A stretch of 64,000 nt of DNA from Hyaloscypha bicolor E (taxonomy: Eukaryota > Ascomycota > Leotiomycetes > Helotiales > Hyaloscyphaceae): contig NW_020194512.1 in assembly GCF_002865645.1 (NCBI RefSeq), positions 3,265,183 through 3,329,182 on the forward strand. The letters are read 5' to 3'. The notes beneath the pieces were generated by a model, which ran no database searches, was not told where the DNA came from, and worked only from the letters and a program-made list of their open reading frames with translations. Position numbers and translations under genes: made by a program. Below are positions 52,662-63,035 of the stretch, one piece after another (positions within the stretch are counted from its first letter, which is position 1; the number at the start of each line of letters is the position of its first letter).

Positions 52662-53334
52662 CGTGCCTGGGTTCTTCAATCCTCTTCTCCTTCTTCTTCT
52701 TCTTCTTCTTCTTCTCCCTCCTCAAGAATCTCAAGTCGCGGCGCCAGTTAAGCTGCTCTCCTTTCTTTGAACTTCGAGGAACGCAGCACGACAGATGGCA
52801 CATGCTCCGGAAATTGCTCTGCCCCTGTGCTGGGATCTGCGCCGTTGACCACTCAACGTGCGCTAGCCGACGTTTGTGCCGAGGAGGCGATGACGCAGAC
52901 CCAGGCCTGATCGATGCAGTGCGTGCGATTGGCGTCCAGATGGCTGTGGGGTTAAATTCGGCTCGCACTCGCGTCATCTACAAAGGCGAGCAGCATTGCA
53001 GTTCGCCCAATATCCTAAGCGAGGACGGGCCCGCAATCTTGACCCTCGCAATACGAAACCGGCGCGGCATTATTAAAAAAACCGCCCATCTGCTAAAAGG
53101 CGAGGAACACCAAAATCGCTATTATTTAAAAAATCATACCGAATCTCAATGCAATATCTAAACTCTTTAAAATAGCTTTGTGAGATTTAAAAGAAGCAAA
53201 TCTAACTTTTATAGAATTCTCTTAATAGTTGGACTTAACGTTGCGACTAAAGGGGCCCCACCCTTTAGTCGGGGAAAGCGAGTTGGCCCGCAAAAGCGAG
53301 ATGGCCTGTTTCGGCCTTTTTTGTCCTCTAAAAA
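52662..53334. other. 5' flank of the O-FucT-like gene and island edge
   Basis: This presumably holds the promoter and leader, with a CTT/GAA triplet run at about 52689-52713. A 119-codon ATG frame on the plus strand (52802-53161) resembles nothing I know and lacks supporting context, so it is left uncalled. A strong hairpin lies at 53245-53270. GC content falls sharply after about 53335. Confidence 0.5.
53245..53270. repeat. 10-bp perfect hairpin at island 2 border
   Basis: GACTAAAGGG and CCCTTTAGTC flank GCCCCA. GC-rich CpG-containing sequence follows to 53335 and then AT-rich DNA. It may be the terminus of a DNA transposon, but no partner end was found. Confidence 0.65.
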
Positions 53335-54580
53335 GTAATATTAGGAACTAGCTATAGAAAATCTAATTAATATGTTTTATTTGCGATCTTATAGTTACCT
53401 ATTATATACTTAAGAACTAAAGTTTTAAGTAAAGAAATAAAAATTTATAATTAAGTAAAAGTTATAGATCTAGTATTTATAAAATAGTTATAAATAAATA
53501 ATTCTTATAATTTTTATATTTCTCGTAATTTTATTATTAAAATCTTAATAACTCTCTACCCATATCTTTTTTTAAGATTTAGAGAATTATATCTAGTTTA
53601 TAAAGCTTATATTTTTAATTCTACTACTTAGAATTATTTAAAAAGATTAAAGTTTCAAGTTATTATAGATTTTATTTAGTATAAGCCATTTTACTTTTAT
53701 AGGCTAACTTGCTTTCTCTAACTAGAGAATAGAGCCCCTTTAGTTATAATATTAAGTCTAACTATTAATAATTAAATATAATATAGAATTACAAGAATTT
53801 CTATATTATAAGAATATAAGATATTTATTAATAAATAATAATATAATAGAATAAATTAGTAAATTATAAAACTATAATATTAAATTTAGTATAAAACTAA
53901 TTACTATTTCTCTTACAAAGTTTAAAAAAGTCTTTTCTAAATAAAAGCCTTTAATAATATATAGTAATTTATAAATCTAAAGCCTATAATATAAATAGTA
54001 ATATAATTATAATATTAATAAACTATTAGTTTCTCTAATTAATACTTATAATAGCTAGTATTAGATAATTAGTTTTAGTTAAAGAAATTAGTTTTAGCTA
54101 AGGTTTCAAGCTATAGTTCAAACCAAGCTTGCTTTCAAAACTCGGCATTTTAGTAGTTTTGGTTATATCTACTTATCTACTACCACACCTTACTCATTTC
54201 TTCCTTAGCTTTAAATTCTTAAGATATAGGAATTATTAACCTTTGAGCTTTATTCTACTACTCTATTTCTGCTATTATAGCAAGAATAGCCTTATTATAT
54301 AAGTTTATAATAGAGAAGATATATATGCCTTTAATACTTCTTTTATTTTATTTAATAAATTATTACTCTATTAGTAGCTATATATAAATATCTCTAATTT
54401 AATTAAAATATAATTTAAATTAAGAATATTTATATATAATTACTAATATAATAATATTTTATTAAATAAAGAAATATTAGAATTTCTAAAAATAGCCCTT
54501 ATAAATTTATAGAGAATTTAATAAAGAATTCAATAAATTAATATGTATTTAAAAAAAAATTATTAATACCAGTTTTCGTC
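53335..54580. other. AT-rich DNA with dispersed repeats
   Basis: No gene was found. 53670-53765 is shared with 22535-22620, and 53815-54060 with 34990-35210, all in the same orientation. In the other copies the two pieces are 12 kb apart; here they are within 50 bp. This suggests parts of one larger element, with the other loci being fragments. Confidence 0.55.
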
Positions 54581-54850
54581 TCACTATTTGCACAACTCCG
54601 TGCATCTTTATATTAGACCCGTATAGTAGTTCAATATCGCAACTCCAATCACTAACTCAATATCCTTCATGCTTCACAAATTTCCATTTCCCATAATCCT
54701 GTGTCTGCTCCTCTGCACCAAAGAGTCATCAAATCCATTATCCCTTCAACATCATTGCCAATCGCTTTTCTCGGGTCCAGCCAATAGAGCACAATCTTGC
54801 AAAAGGAATGGAGTACTTACCACGGCACCATACAACCTGCAGCGTTAGCT

Positions 54851-55092
54851 TTACGCGAAGCAGCTCTTATTCTGTCGAGCCAGCAGACTGCCCAAAACGA
54901 TGCACTGAGGGTGTGTTAGCATGGCGCAAGATTATTGAAGGGAAATTCTATCAAGCCATAGGGTCCACTTACAGCATTCAATGACCCAGCTCCAAATGTA
55001 GCCAATAATACATATAATAATTGTCGTAAGCAGCTGAAGCAGTGAGAGGATTTCTTGTCTCGACCAAGGATCAGGGCTTGAGGTGCGTTCAT
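54851..55092 (-). CDS. Possible small hydrophobic protein, two exons (57 aa)
   Basis: Exons are 55092-54973 and 54904-54851. The 68-nt intron has a good GTAAGT donor, a GCTAAC branch and a CCCTCAG acceptor at phase 0. The product is MNAPQAL..., with hydrophobic segments around 25-35 and 41-50 and a Cys-rich middle. I do not recognise it. Further GTAAGT and GTGAGT donors lie upstream (55100-55185), so it may be the last exons of a longer spliced transcript or a non-coding RNA. The evidence is only the intron signals and the open frame in normal-composition DNA. Confidence 0.35.
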
Positions 55093-55514
55093 AATGGGCT
55101 TCTGTGCACTGTTGATGACTTACCTTCAGTGCAAGCCAGAGAACACTCACCTTTTTATATACCTCCTTTGCTTTGACTTACAACTTCATCGACGCTTCCG
55201 ATACCTCAATGTAGCTCTGTGAGGCTGTTTAGACAAAGGACGCTATTCTGTATTTGGACTGCGGAAGCCACTTAGCTAGTCCGTTTTAGGGTTGCGGAAG
55301 GGTCTTGGCGCAGTTCACGTGCTTGTCAGCCTGGGCATTTCACTCGTGTTTGCATTGCAGAGGCCTTCCATTTTTCTTCATTAAGCAAAAAAAAAAAAAA
55401 AATTAGTTGCTATATCTTTGACCTCTTCTTGGAGGGTTGACTTCACTATATCTTGTTCCTCAGTGCCTCTCATACGCCGAACTACCTTCTCTATTTCCCC
55501 AGCCTCATCCCGTC
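55093..55514. promoter_or_regulatory. Intergenic region upstream of the zinc-cluster gene
   Basis: This is the likely promoter and leader for the gene starting at 55515, possibly shared with the small minus-strand gene. It contains an A-tract of 17 bases (55387-55403) and a CT-rich stretch before the ATG, which sits in a good context (CCCGTCATGG). No ORF of its own was called. Confidence 0.5.
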
Positions 55515-56191
55515 ATGGCTAGCTCGCAACACAACGCTGTCGACTGGAGCACGGAGGAGAGCTTCTTCCACAATGCCTATAACCCAGAGGACTACCCGGA
55601 CTTCACGGAGCTTCCTGACTCTGGGTTGCTGGCATCCGGATCTTCCAATTTTGCGGCGAGCTTCGAGCTTAATACACAACTGGGGAGCGCAGCAGCTCCA
55701 TCCCAGGAGAACCAATCCACCTTAGTGGATGGGGCTTTTGATTATTTGCTAGACATGTCGCAGTTCGAAGAACAAGAAACAGGGATCGCCCGACAAATAG
55801 AGCCAGTACCAGGACGAGACACGTCACATGACGAATCTGAAAAAGCTAATCGTGAGCTCGAGGAGGATGAAATCCGTTTTGAGCTTAAACGCATTGATCT
55901 CCAGGAGAGACGTCGAGAACTACGCAAGCTGCCGCAGCAAGAACAGCAGGCTGAGCAGTTAAGAGAAGTCGAAGATGGACTCGAAGGAGTAGAGCTCAAG
56001 CTCAGACGCATGGAACTCCTTAAGAGACGCCAACTGATTCAGAAGCCCCGGCCGCCGCAGGAAGACCAGCGGTCGAATTGTCCTGGCGCTCAAGTCGACC
56101 CTTTTTCCCACGCATGCAGTGAATGCAGAGTCTCAACGATCGATCAGGGTCCAACCTCCGACAATACTAATAAATATGGGGGATTTCTTAC

Positions 56192-56252
56192 GTGAGCCAC
56201 CTTTCGAAATATTAGACTTTGCAAGAATTGCTAATGCATGCTTCAATTATAG
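56192..56252 (+). other. Out-of-phase intron 1 of the zinc-cluster gene
   Basis: Donor GTGAGC, branch GCTAATG and acceptor ATTATAG make a convincing 61-nt intron. Exon 1 ends in phase 2 and exon 2 is open only in phase 0. One extra base in the five-G run at 56178-56182 would restore phase. This may be a real frameshift or a homopolymer error in the assembly. Confidence 0.6.
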
Positions 56253-57382
56253 TCTTCAGATATAGTCCAAGGTGAGACCGATTTCATGGGCCAACTTTAT
56301 GATCCGTTGTTCACTGGCTTGGACGCTCATGCCATGGACCCTCCTTCCTCTGGTGATTATGACGATTTGAGTATGAGTCACGGGGACCCTTCATTATATT
56401 TCCCCAACCTCTGGAGCAGCACTCTTCCGCAAACGTCACATTCTGGAATCGGCAGTGATCAATTCGGTATGCAACAAGTAATTCCAACTCCTGGATTGTG
56501 CCAGACGCCAATGCAGTCGGTATTGCAAGTGATCCCGTACAGACAGCCTCCAAATTCAACCCAATATATCTCAACTTCCTCCTCCTTCCAACAAGAGTCG
56601 CCTAGTCAGGATCAAATGACTGGTAAGGCTACCCGCACGAGACCACGATCACCCGAATCGGCCCAGGAGCAACAGCTGTCTGCCTTTCGCCAACAAGTTT
56701 CAAAGAGCAAGGGTGTCCCTGGATTCTTGCTCAGCGAATTCTGTGCCGACTCAGACCCTACGCCTAAACGCAGTCGCACAAGCGCTCAGAAGAAGAACAA
56801 GAATGACGTGGAGAAAGCCGGCGGTGCTTGTTTTCTCTGCCGCATGATCAAGAAGCGGGTAATTCCTCTTGCACTTTCGACAGAATTCTTACTAGCGGCT
56901 GCTAATATTATTGGTAGTGTTCTGGTCAACGTCCTTGCGACACTTGCAGACAGTGGTGGGATGACACTTGCAAAAAATGGAGGGCGGAATCTTGCCATTC
57001 AACTAGCTTCATGTGGATGTGTGATGTTGCGACAAAATTGACCGACTTCAAAATCTTTAATCTTCCCTCAGACACAACTCTTTCGGCGAAGAGAATAGAA
57101 AGCTTTGACTTGGAAAAGGGTTCACATGCCTATAGGCGCAAGTACACCCACTTACTCCTCCTAATGGACGATCTTGAACCAAACGAACTCGGAGGCTTTT
57201 CGAAAATGTTTGGCAAATATTTTTATATTAGCCAATCCTTTCAGTGGAGAGCGGTTCTGCTGTATCTCGCTCCCGAACTCCGAAGCTTTCTAGCTTTCCA
57301 GGAACTTCAATACAGGGATGTATGCCTTTCGACCCTCAAATTTTGTGACTTGGCGCATAAGCCAGGTCGACCGAAGGATATA

Positions 57383-57472
57383 ATCGTGCGGCGACGCTCG
57401 CACTAAACCAGCCACCCTGCAGGTTTACCCCGCAGGGACGCAGGGGCTTTAGTGCAAGTCTTGACGCACGAT
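57383..57472. mobile_element. 90-bp MITE with TA duplication inside the zinc-cluster gene
   Basis: Terminal inverted repeats of about 25 bp start ATCGTGCG and end CGCACGAT, with CACTAAA/TTTAGTG inside and five mismatches. TA is duplicated at 57381-57382 and 57473-57474. Without the element and one TA the frame on the left (ending P-K-D-I) continues directly into the open frame on the right (V-I-F-A-I-V), strong evidence of a recent insertion into coding sequence. It fits the Tc1/mariner type by its TA target. Confidence 0.88.
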
Positions 57473-57875
57473 TAGTCATTTTTGCAATTGTCAATTTGCT
57501 TATTGAAGTTCCGTGCCTCAGGAGGTCAAAGGAGCTGGATTCATCATCGGCAGACCATTTGGAAGATATTCTGCGTAGCCGTTTGAAAATCCTCTGCGCG
57601 ATCGTCTTCCATCCGGATCAGTTTGATGCCAACAAGAATCCAGAACTTTTCCAGTTGGGCATGCTGATCGCCCATAGGGAAGGGCTATCGTATCTACCTC
57701 CAGGGGACTGGGGCCGTTCAGGCCTGCCTTTGGAAAACAGACGAGATGTAATGTTGTCCCATTCTACCCCAACCCGCCAAAACACCTCCTCGTGCCTATT
57801 GAGTCGCCCCGAAAGCTCAGAGCAAGGCCCCAATGCTTCAAAGACGGACGGCTGCTGTTGTGGCTTGATGTTTGA

Positions 57876-58629
57876 CAGTGTGAGAAATGAGTAGAGTAGA
57901 GTAGAGTAGTGGGCCCTACTCATATTCTACTCAAATAAATTTCTCACTACTCATACTCTACTCAATACTCTACTTAACTACTCTAGAATATTCTAGAGTA
58001 GTTGAGTAGTGTGCACGTGATTACACACGTGATATTACAAGTAATACGCTAGCCTAATTAGGTAAGGCTCCGGAGTGGCCCGAGTCTAGCGCTACTATAC
58101 TACCCAATCAAGTAGTAGCAAGTCTTAGTAAGTAAGGTAGAACCTTAATATATTTATAGGCTTTCTCGGCTATTAAAAGTAAACTCTTCTTTTAAGGTAC
58201 TCTTATTATCTAAATTATATAATAGACTTAATAAGAATACTATTAAGATAATATCTTATTTAAAAAGCTAGAGATTATTTAAAGAAAAATAAAAAGTAAA
58301 AAGAAAAAGAAAAAAGAAGGAAAAGAAAGATTCCGAAAAGAGAAATCTGTTTTTTATAAAAGAAAAGTAGTATTTAAATAGCCTTATATAAGCTCTAGCT
58401 TAAATTATATAGTATTATTTAATAGATACCTTATTTATTTATTAATAATTAAATAAATATTAATTTATTATATTTATATAACTTATATATAACTACTTTT
58501 AAATTATTCTAAAATAGTACTTTATTTTATTTTACTTAAATACTATATTATATTATTTAAACTTTACTCTATTTTATTTAAGACTATTCTAGAATAGCTT
58601 GAGTAGCTTAAATAGTTTTGTTTATACTA
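57876..58629 (+). mobile_element. hAT-type non-autonomous element, copy B
   Basis: The left end is CAGTGTGAGAAATGAGTAGA; the right end, reversed, is TAGTATAAACAAAA. The flanking octamers ATGTTTGA (57868-57875) and GTATTTAA (58630-58637) differ at three positions by transitions only, as an 8-bp duplication partly changed by RIP would. It contains GAGTAG/CTACTC short repeats, CACGTGATTACACACGTG near 58015-58032, and a GC-rich core (about 58050-58150) shared with copies A and C. It truncates the zinc-cluster gene and marks the right border of island 3. No transposase ORF is present. Confidence 0.75.
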
Positions 58630-58637
58630 GTATTTAA

Positions 58638-61600
58638 TAATATCTCTATTTATTTATTTATTTTCTTTTTTTACTTCTTAAAATCTTTTATATACTATAT
58701 CTATAATAGATCTAGACTTATAAACTAAGTATTTAGGTAACTTAAAATAAAAGAGAACCTATTATAGAAAATAGCTATTCTTTATTAAGCTCTATTACTA
58801 ATATAAAAATAAGCCTTTTATAAAATCTGTATTCTTTTTTATATTATTCTATATTTGAATTACTTTAAGTAATTAGCTTTTAGAACTTTTAAAAAAACGA
58901 GTTATATAAGAAATACTAGAATCTTTCTTTTCTAAGAAATTATATATTAGAATATAATTATATCTAAATCCTTAGAGCTAAACTTGAAATAATAAAGAAA
59001 ATACTCGAATATCTTTTTTTATATTTTAGTAGTTCTGAAATATAAAAGACTTTTACTATAATTTTTTAAAGTTCGGAAAGAAATCTAAAGCTAGTAATTC
59101 TATAGAAAGTACTAAGAAAAAAAAATTCTAGCCTTATATTACTTTTCTTTTTTCTTTCTCTTATTACTATAGATTCTTCTTGCTTTTATATTTTCTATAA
59201 ATAGAACTAGCCTGCTTCTAACTTTATTATAGAATAGGCTAAGTTATATAAAACTTACTCTTACTATTAATTTTATATTCTTCTCTTTTCTTAATTTAAC
59301 TAACTAGTTAATAGGCCTGAAATACTACTAATTATATCTAGTAATATTCTATTTTATAAGAACTTAGTTCTAATACTTTCTCTATTTTCTAATAATAATA
59401 ATAGTTAATTATAGACGTCTCTATAAATAAGCTAGTCCTATAATACTAGTAATAAATCTATTAACTATCTATTATAGCTCTAGTTAATATTTTAAAGAAT
59501 TCTTCTATAAATTTATTTATTATATAGCTTTCTAGCTTCTCTTATATTTCTGGCTAGTTTTTATATATATAACTAGTCTGTTTATAGGTTACTATATAGC
59601 TTATAGAGTTCTTTATTTTAGTTATATAAATAATTACTTTAAGGCCTATTATAAGAAAAGTAATATTTTTCTTTTAATTTATAAGCCTCTTCTATATTTC
59701 TTTTATCTCTTTATAAATAATAATTCGCTTTACTAGACTTTTTAAATAAATATTCGGATATATAATTATATTTTTACTTTTATATTAGTTAAATATAAGA
59801 AGTAATATATATAAAGATTATAGAATAGAAAGTTGTATTAAGTAGTAAAAGAGTTAATTAAACTAGCTAGAAAAGAGCTTAAGTAAAATATAAAGCTTTA
59901 GAAAGTAAATATATAGATTCTAATTAAATAAAGTAATTATACTAGCTTTAATTCAGTAATTCTTACTATAATACATTTCCCAGAAAGATATAATACTATA
60001 TTTTACCTGTTCTATCTAATTAGAGAGCTTTGAAATAGCGAAATTTGTTTAATATATAGGTTTTATAGAGCTATATTAATATTCTAATTCGAATAAACTT
60101 AGTATATATTATTTCTCTAGATTACTGAATTTTAGAAAAGCTCTATATAAACCCTCTCTTTTTACTAACTTTAGAACCTCTAATTAAATACTTTTCTTTA
60201 ATACTTTTCTAGAGATTCTTTCCTAGACTTCTAATTATTACAAATATAGTTTCTATCTTTTCTTATACTACTATTAAATTAATTCCGGCTTATAAATCCA
60301 AGATATTTTTAACCTAAAATATATTCTTACTTTATCTTTTACTAACTTTAAATAGTATTAAATAGCTTATAAGTCTACTATAAATATAGCTTTTAACTAT
60401 TAATATAAAGCTTACTTTTAATAGAATATTAAGGTTTAGATCCCTATAATATCTTCTAATACTTCTAGTATTTCTTTATTAAAAATAAAGAAATCTATAT
60501 TAAAACTTTATATTTCTTGTTTTATTTATACTAGTCTTAAAAAGATCTCTTATATAAGTTATTATAAGTTCTCTATACTATTTTAAAGCTTGTTTTAACT
60601 TAATATAGTTTTATTTACTCTAAAGAATAAAAGTAATAGTTCTTATTATAATACTATTAATAGAGGTTCTTATTACTAGAAATATATTTCTAGTTATTCT
60701 TATTTAGCTATTTTAATCTTTTATATCTCTATTATATAGCTCTTTCTTATAGAACTTCTAATTACTAAAAATACTATAAGCTTTCTCTTTTTAATTCTCT
60801 TTTATAAATTCTAACTATTTTAAAGTATTTATTTGCTTTTAGATATTCTATTTATATTATACTTGAGATTACTAAATCTAATAAAAAGAATAGTAATAAG
60901 AGCTTTTTTACTAAAGTTTAAGAGGCTATTAATAGAAATAAAAAGTAGTTTAATTAGATAAAGAGCCTTTTATATAAGCTTATTAATACTATAATAAAGT
61001 ACTTTTAAATCTTCTATTATTAGCTTTTAAGCTCTATTATTTTAATGAATTTTATAAATAAAACATATAAATAAAAACCTTTTTTTATATTATTTAATTA
61101 TTTTAATCTTTATTCTAATATTCTAAAGATTTAATAAAGTTCTAAAATTCTCGAATTTAAATCGAAATAGATTTTTTATAAATTTATTTATAGATATACT
61201 ATTTATTTAAAGATATATAACTTGAAATATACTTTTATTATATTTTTAATATAGCTATATATTCTAGATATTAATATAATAAAGCTCTATAGTAATTCTT
61301 TTATTCTCTTCAATAATTAGTTAAATAGTTTATTTATTATTATAGAATATAGTTTAGAGCTCTCTAAAATCTAAATATAGATTTCTAAATAGCTTTTAAA
61401 GAGCTATAATCTCTTTTATTATATAAGTAACTTTATATATTTCTGATTTAGTTAAAGAAGTAATTATAGAATTCTATTAAATAGCTTTCTATAATATTAA
61501 ATCTCTAAATAAAAAGATTATATATCTATAACTCGATTATTATATATTCGAATTATTTATATATAAAGTATTAGATATAATCTATAGCTATATTTCTTTA

Positions 61601-62469
61601 TATTTCCTATTATACTAAATTACTAGAAACTAGATTTTAAATAGATATTAGAAAGTCTAATCTATAACTATAAAGTATTTAACTAAAAGAATACTAAAGT
61701 AGTAAAAGCTATATCTAATCTAATTATAATTATAATATATAATAGTAATTTAACTTTCTTCTAATATATTTTAACTTAATATAAATAAGCTTAATTATTA
61801 TATTTCTGAAAGTCGATTTTAGATAATAGAATACTAGAGTACTTTTTATTTATTATTCTAAATTTCTTAGTAATTTTTTTAATATAAGTATTATAAACTA
61901 ATTAGAGCTTTTTAGCTTTCTAATCTCTAATTATATAAACTTCTAGAAACTATTCTATATTTTATATATTATAAAGCTTATAAACTATTTTAATCTAAAT
62001 AATAATTAATTAAGTATATACTTTATTATTTTTATAATAAAGTATTTAAAGGTTATTTATATAGAAAATAATAAAGACTTTATAATTTATATTTATATAA
62101 ATATAAGGCTTTTTATTAAGTTCCGAGAGTTTAATTCTTTTAAAAGTATTTATCTAGTATTTATACTATAGAATAGAAGAGTTTTATAGCCTATATAAAG
62201 CTTAATCTACCTCTATTATATAGCTTAATATCTTGAAATCGTCTAATAGCTTATATATTACTATAGGTCTATTAGAATCTCTTTTTATATTAATAAATAT
62301 ATTTATAATATTAAATTACTTTATTTCCAAATTAAAATAAACTATAATTATATTAGCTATTTAAAAAAAACCTTATTATAAATATAGTAGTATATATAAA
62401 TAGAAGTAATATCTTTTTTTAGAAATCTCTATAAACTACTAGTTTTAAATAATATCAAGTAATATATTT
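58638..62469. other. AT-rich RIP-type DNA, unclassified
   Basis: No open frame and no element ends were recognised. A short motif near 58910 is shared with 44175, hinting at a second copy of the element inserted into copia element 2. Confidence 0.5.
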
Positions 62470-62477
62470 ATTAGAAT

Positions 62478-63027
62478 TAGTATATCAAATGAATAGAGTA
62501 AAATAGAATAATGGCCGTTACTCATATTCTATTCAAGCATAAACCCCGTTACTCATATTTTATTCATATATTACTCAAGTTATTCATGAATATTCATGAA
62601 TAACTTGAATAACACACGTGATTATTACACGTAATGGGGCTAGCCTAGTCAGGTAAGGCTCCCGGGGGGGCCGCACCTAGTGCCACCTTACTACCTAATC
62701 AGGTAGTAGTAGTATTTAGTAAGTAAATTGAACCTTAGTAATACTTCAAGTTCATTATTAAAGAAAATCAGTATTTAAGTGCCCTTATATAAGCTTGCTT
62801 AATAAGCACCTTAGTTCTTTTTTTAAAATTAAAATATATGTTAATTTATAATAATCCCGTAACTTACACGTGACTATTTATGGTTATTCATGTTATTCAT
62901 GTTATTCATAAATAATTATTCTATTTTACTCAAGTTTTTTAAGCTGCTCGTTACTCATATTTTATTCAAGTTATTCATGAATATTTATAAATAACTTGAA
63001 TAACTTGAATAATCCTTTGATACACTA
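62478..63027 (+). mobile_element. hAT-type non-autonomous element, copy C (complete, 550 bp)
   Basis: The ends TAGTATATCAAA and TTTGATACACTA are inverted copies with one mismatch. An exact 8-bp duplication, ATTAGAAT, flanks them (62470-62477 and 63028-63035). Eight-bp duplications with (C/T)AGTG-type ends are the hAT signature. Inside are ATTCATGAATAACTTGAATAA-like palindromic repeats near both ends and the GC-rich core (about 62640-62740) seen in copies A and B. There is no ORF, so it depends on a transposase elsewhere. Confidence 0.82.
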
Positions 63028-63035
63028 ATTAGAAT

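Larger units (their letters stand above)
55515..57875 (+). pseudogene. Zn(II)2Cys6 transcription factor gene, disrupted by two transposons
   Basis: Reading ATG 55515: exon 1 to 56191, intron 56192-56252, exon 2 56253-56858, intron 56859-56917 (GTAATT, GCTAAT, GGTAG), then exon 3 from 56918. A full zinc cluster, C-X2-C-X6-C-X5-C-X2-C-X7-C, is assembled across intron 2 (ACFLCRMIKKR joined to CSGQRPCDTC). This places the DNA-binding domain in mid-protein, after a charged coiled-coil-like region (about 55850-56050) and Ser/Pro/Gln-rich sequence. Three lesions are visible. Intron 1 joins exons one base out of frame, giving a stop at once. A 90-bp MITE at 57383-57472 introduces a stop. A hAT element begins at 57876, so the final codons are transposon sequence. 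The original product was probably a nuclear regulator. The locus is probably inactive or truncated. Confidence 0.75.

Noticed and set aside
52444..52977. 177-codon minus-strand frame overlapping exon 1 of the O-FucT-like gene
   Set aside because: It reads the GAA-repeat leader as poly-Lys and is in a different frame from the anchored start at 52661, which splices in phase to the catalytic region.
52802..53161. 119-codon ATG frame upstream of the O-FucT-like gene
   Set aside because: No recognisable domain, and it runs into AT-rich DNA at the island edge, opposite a probable leader and promoter region.
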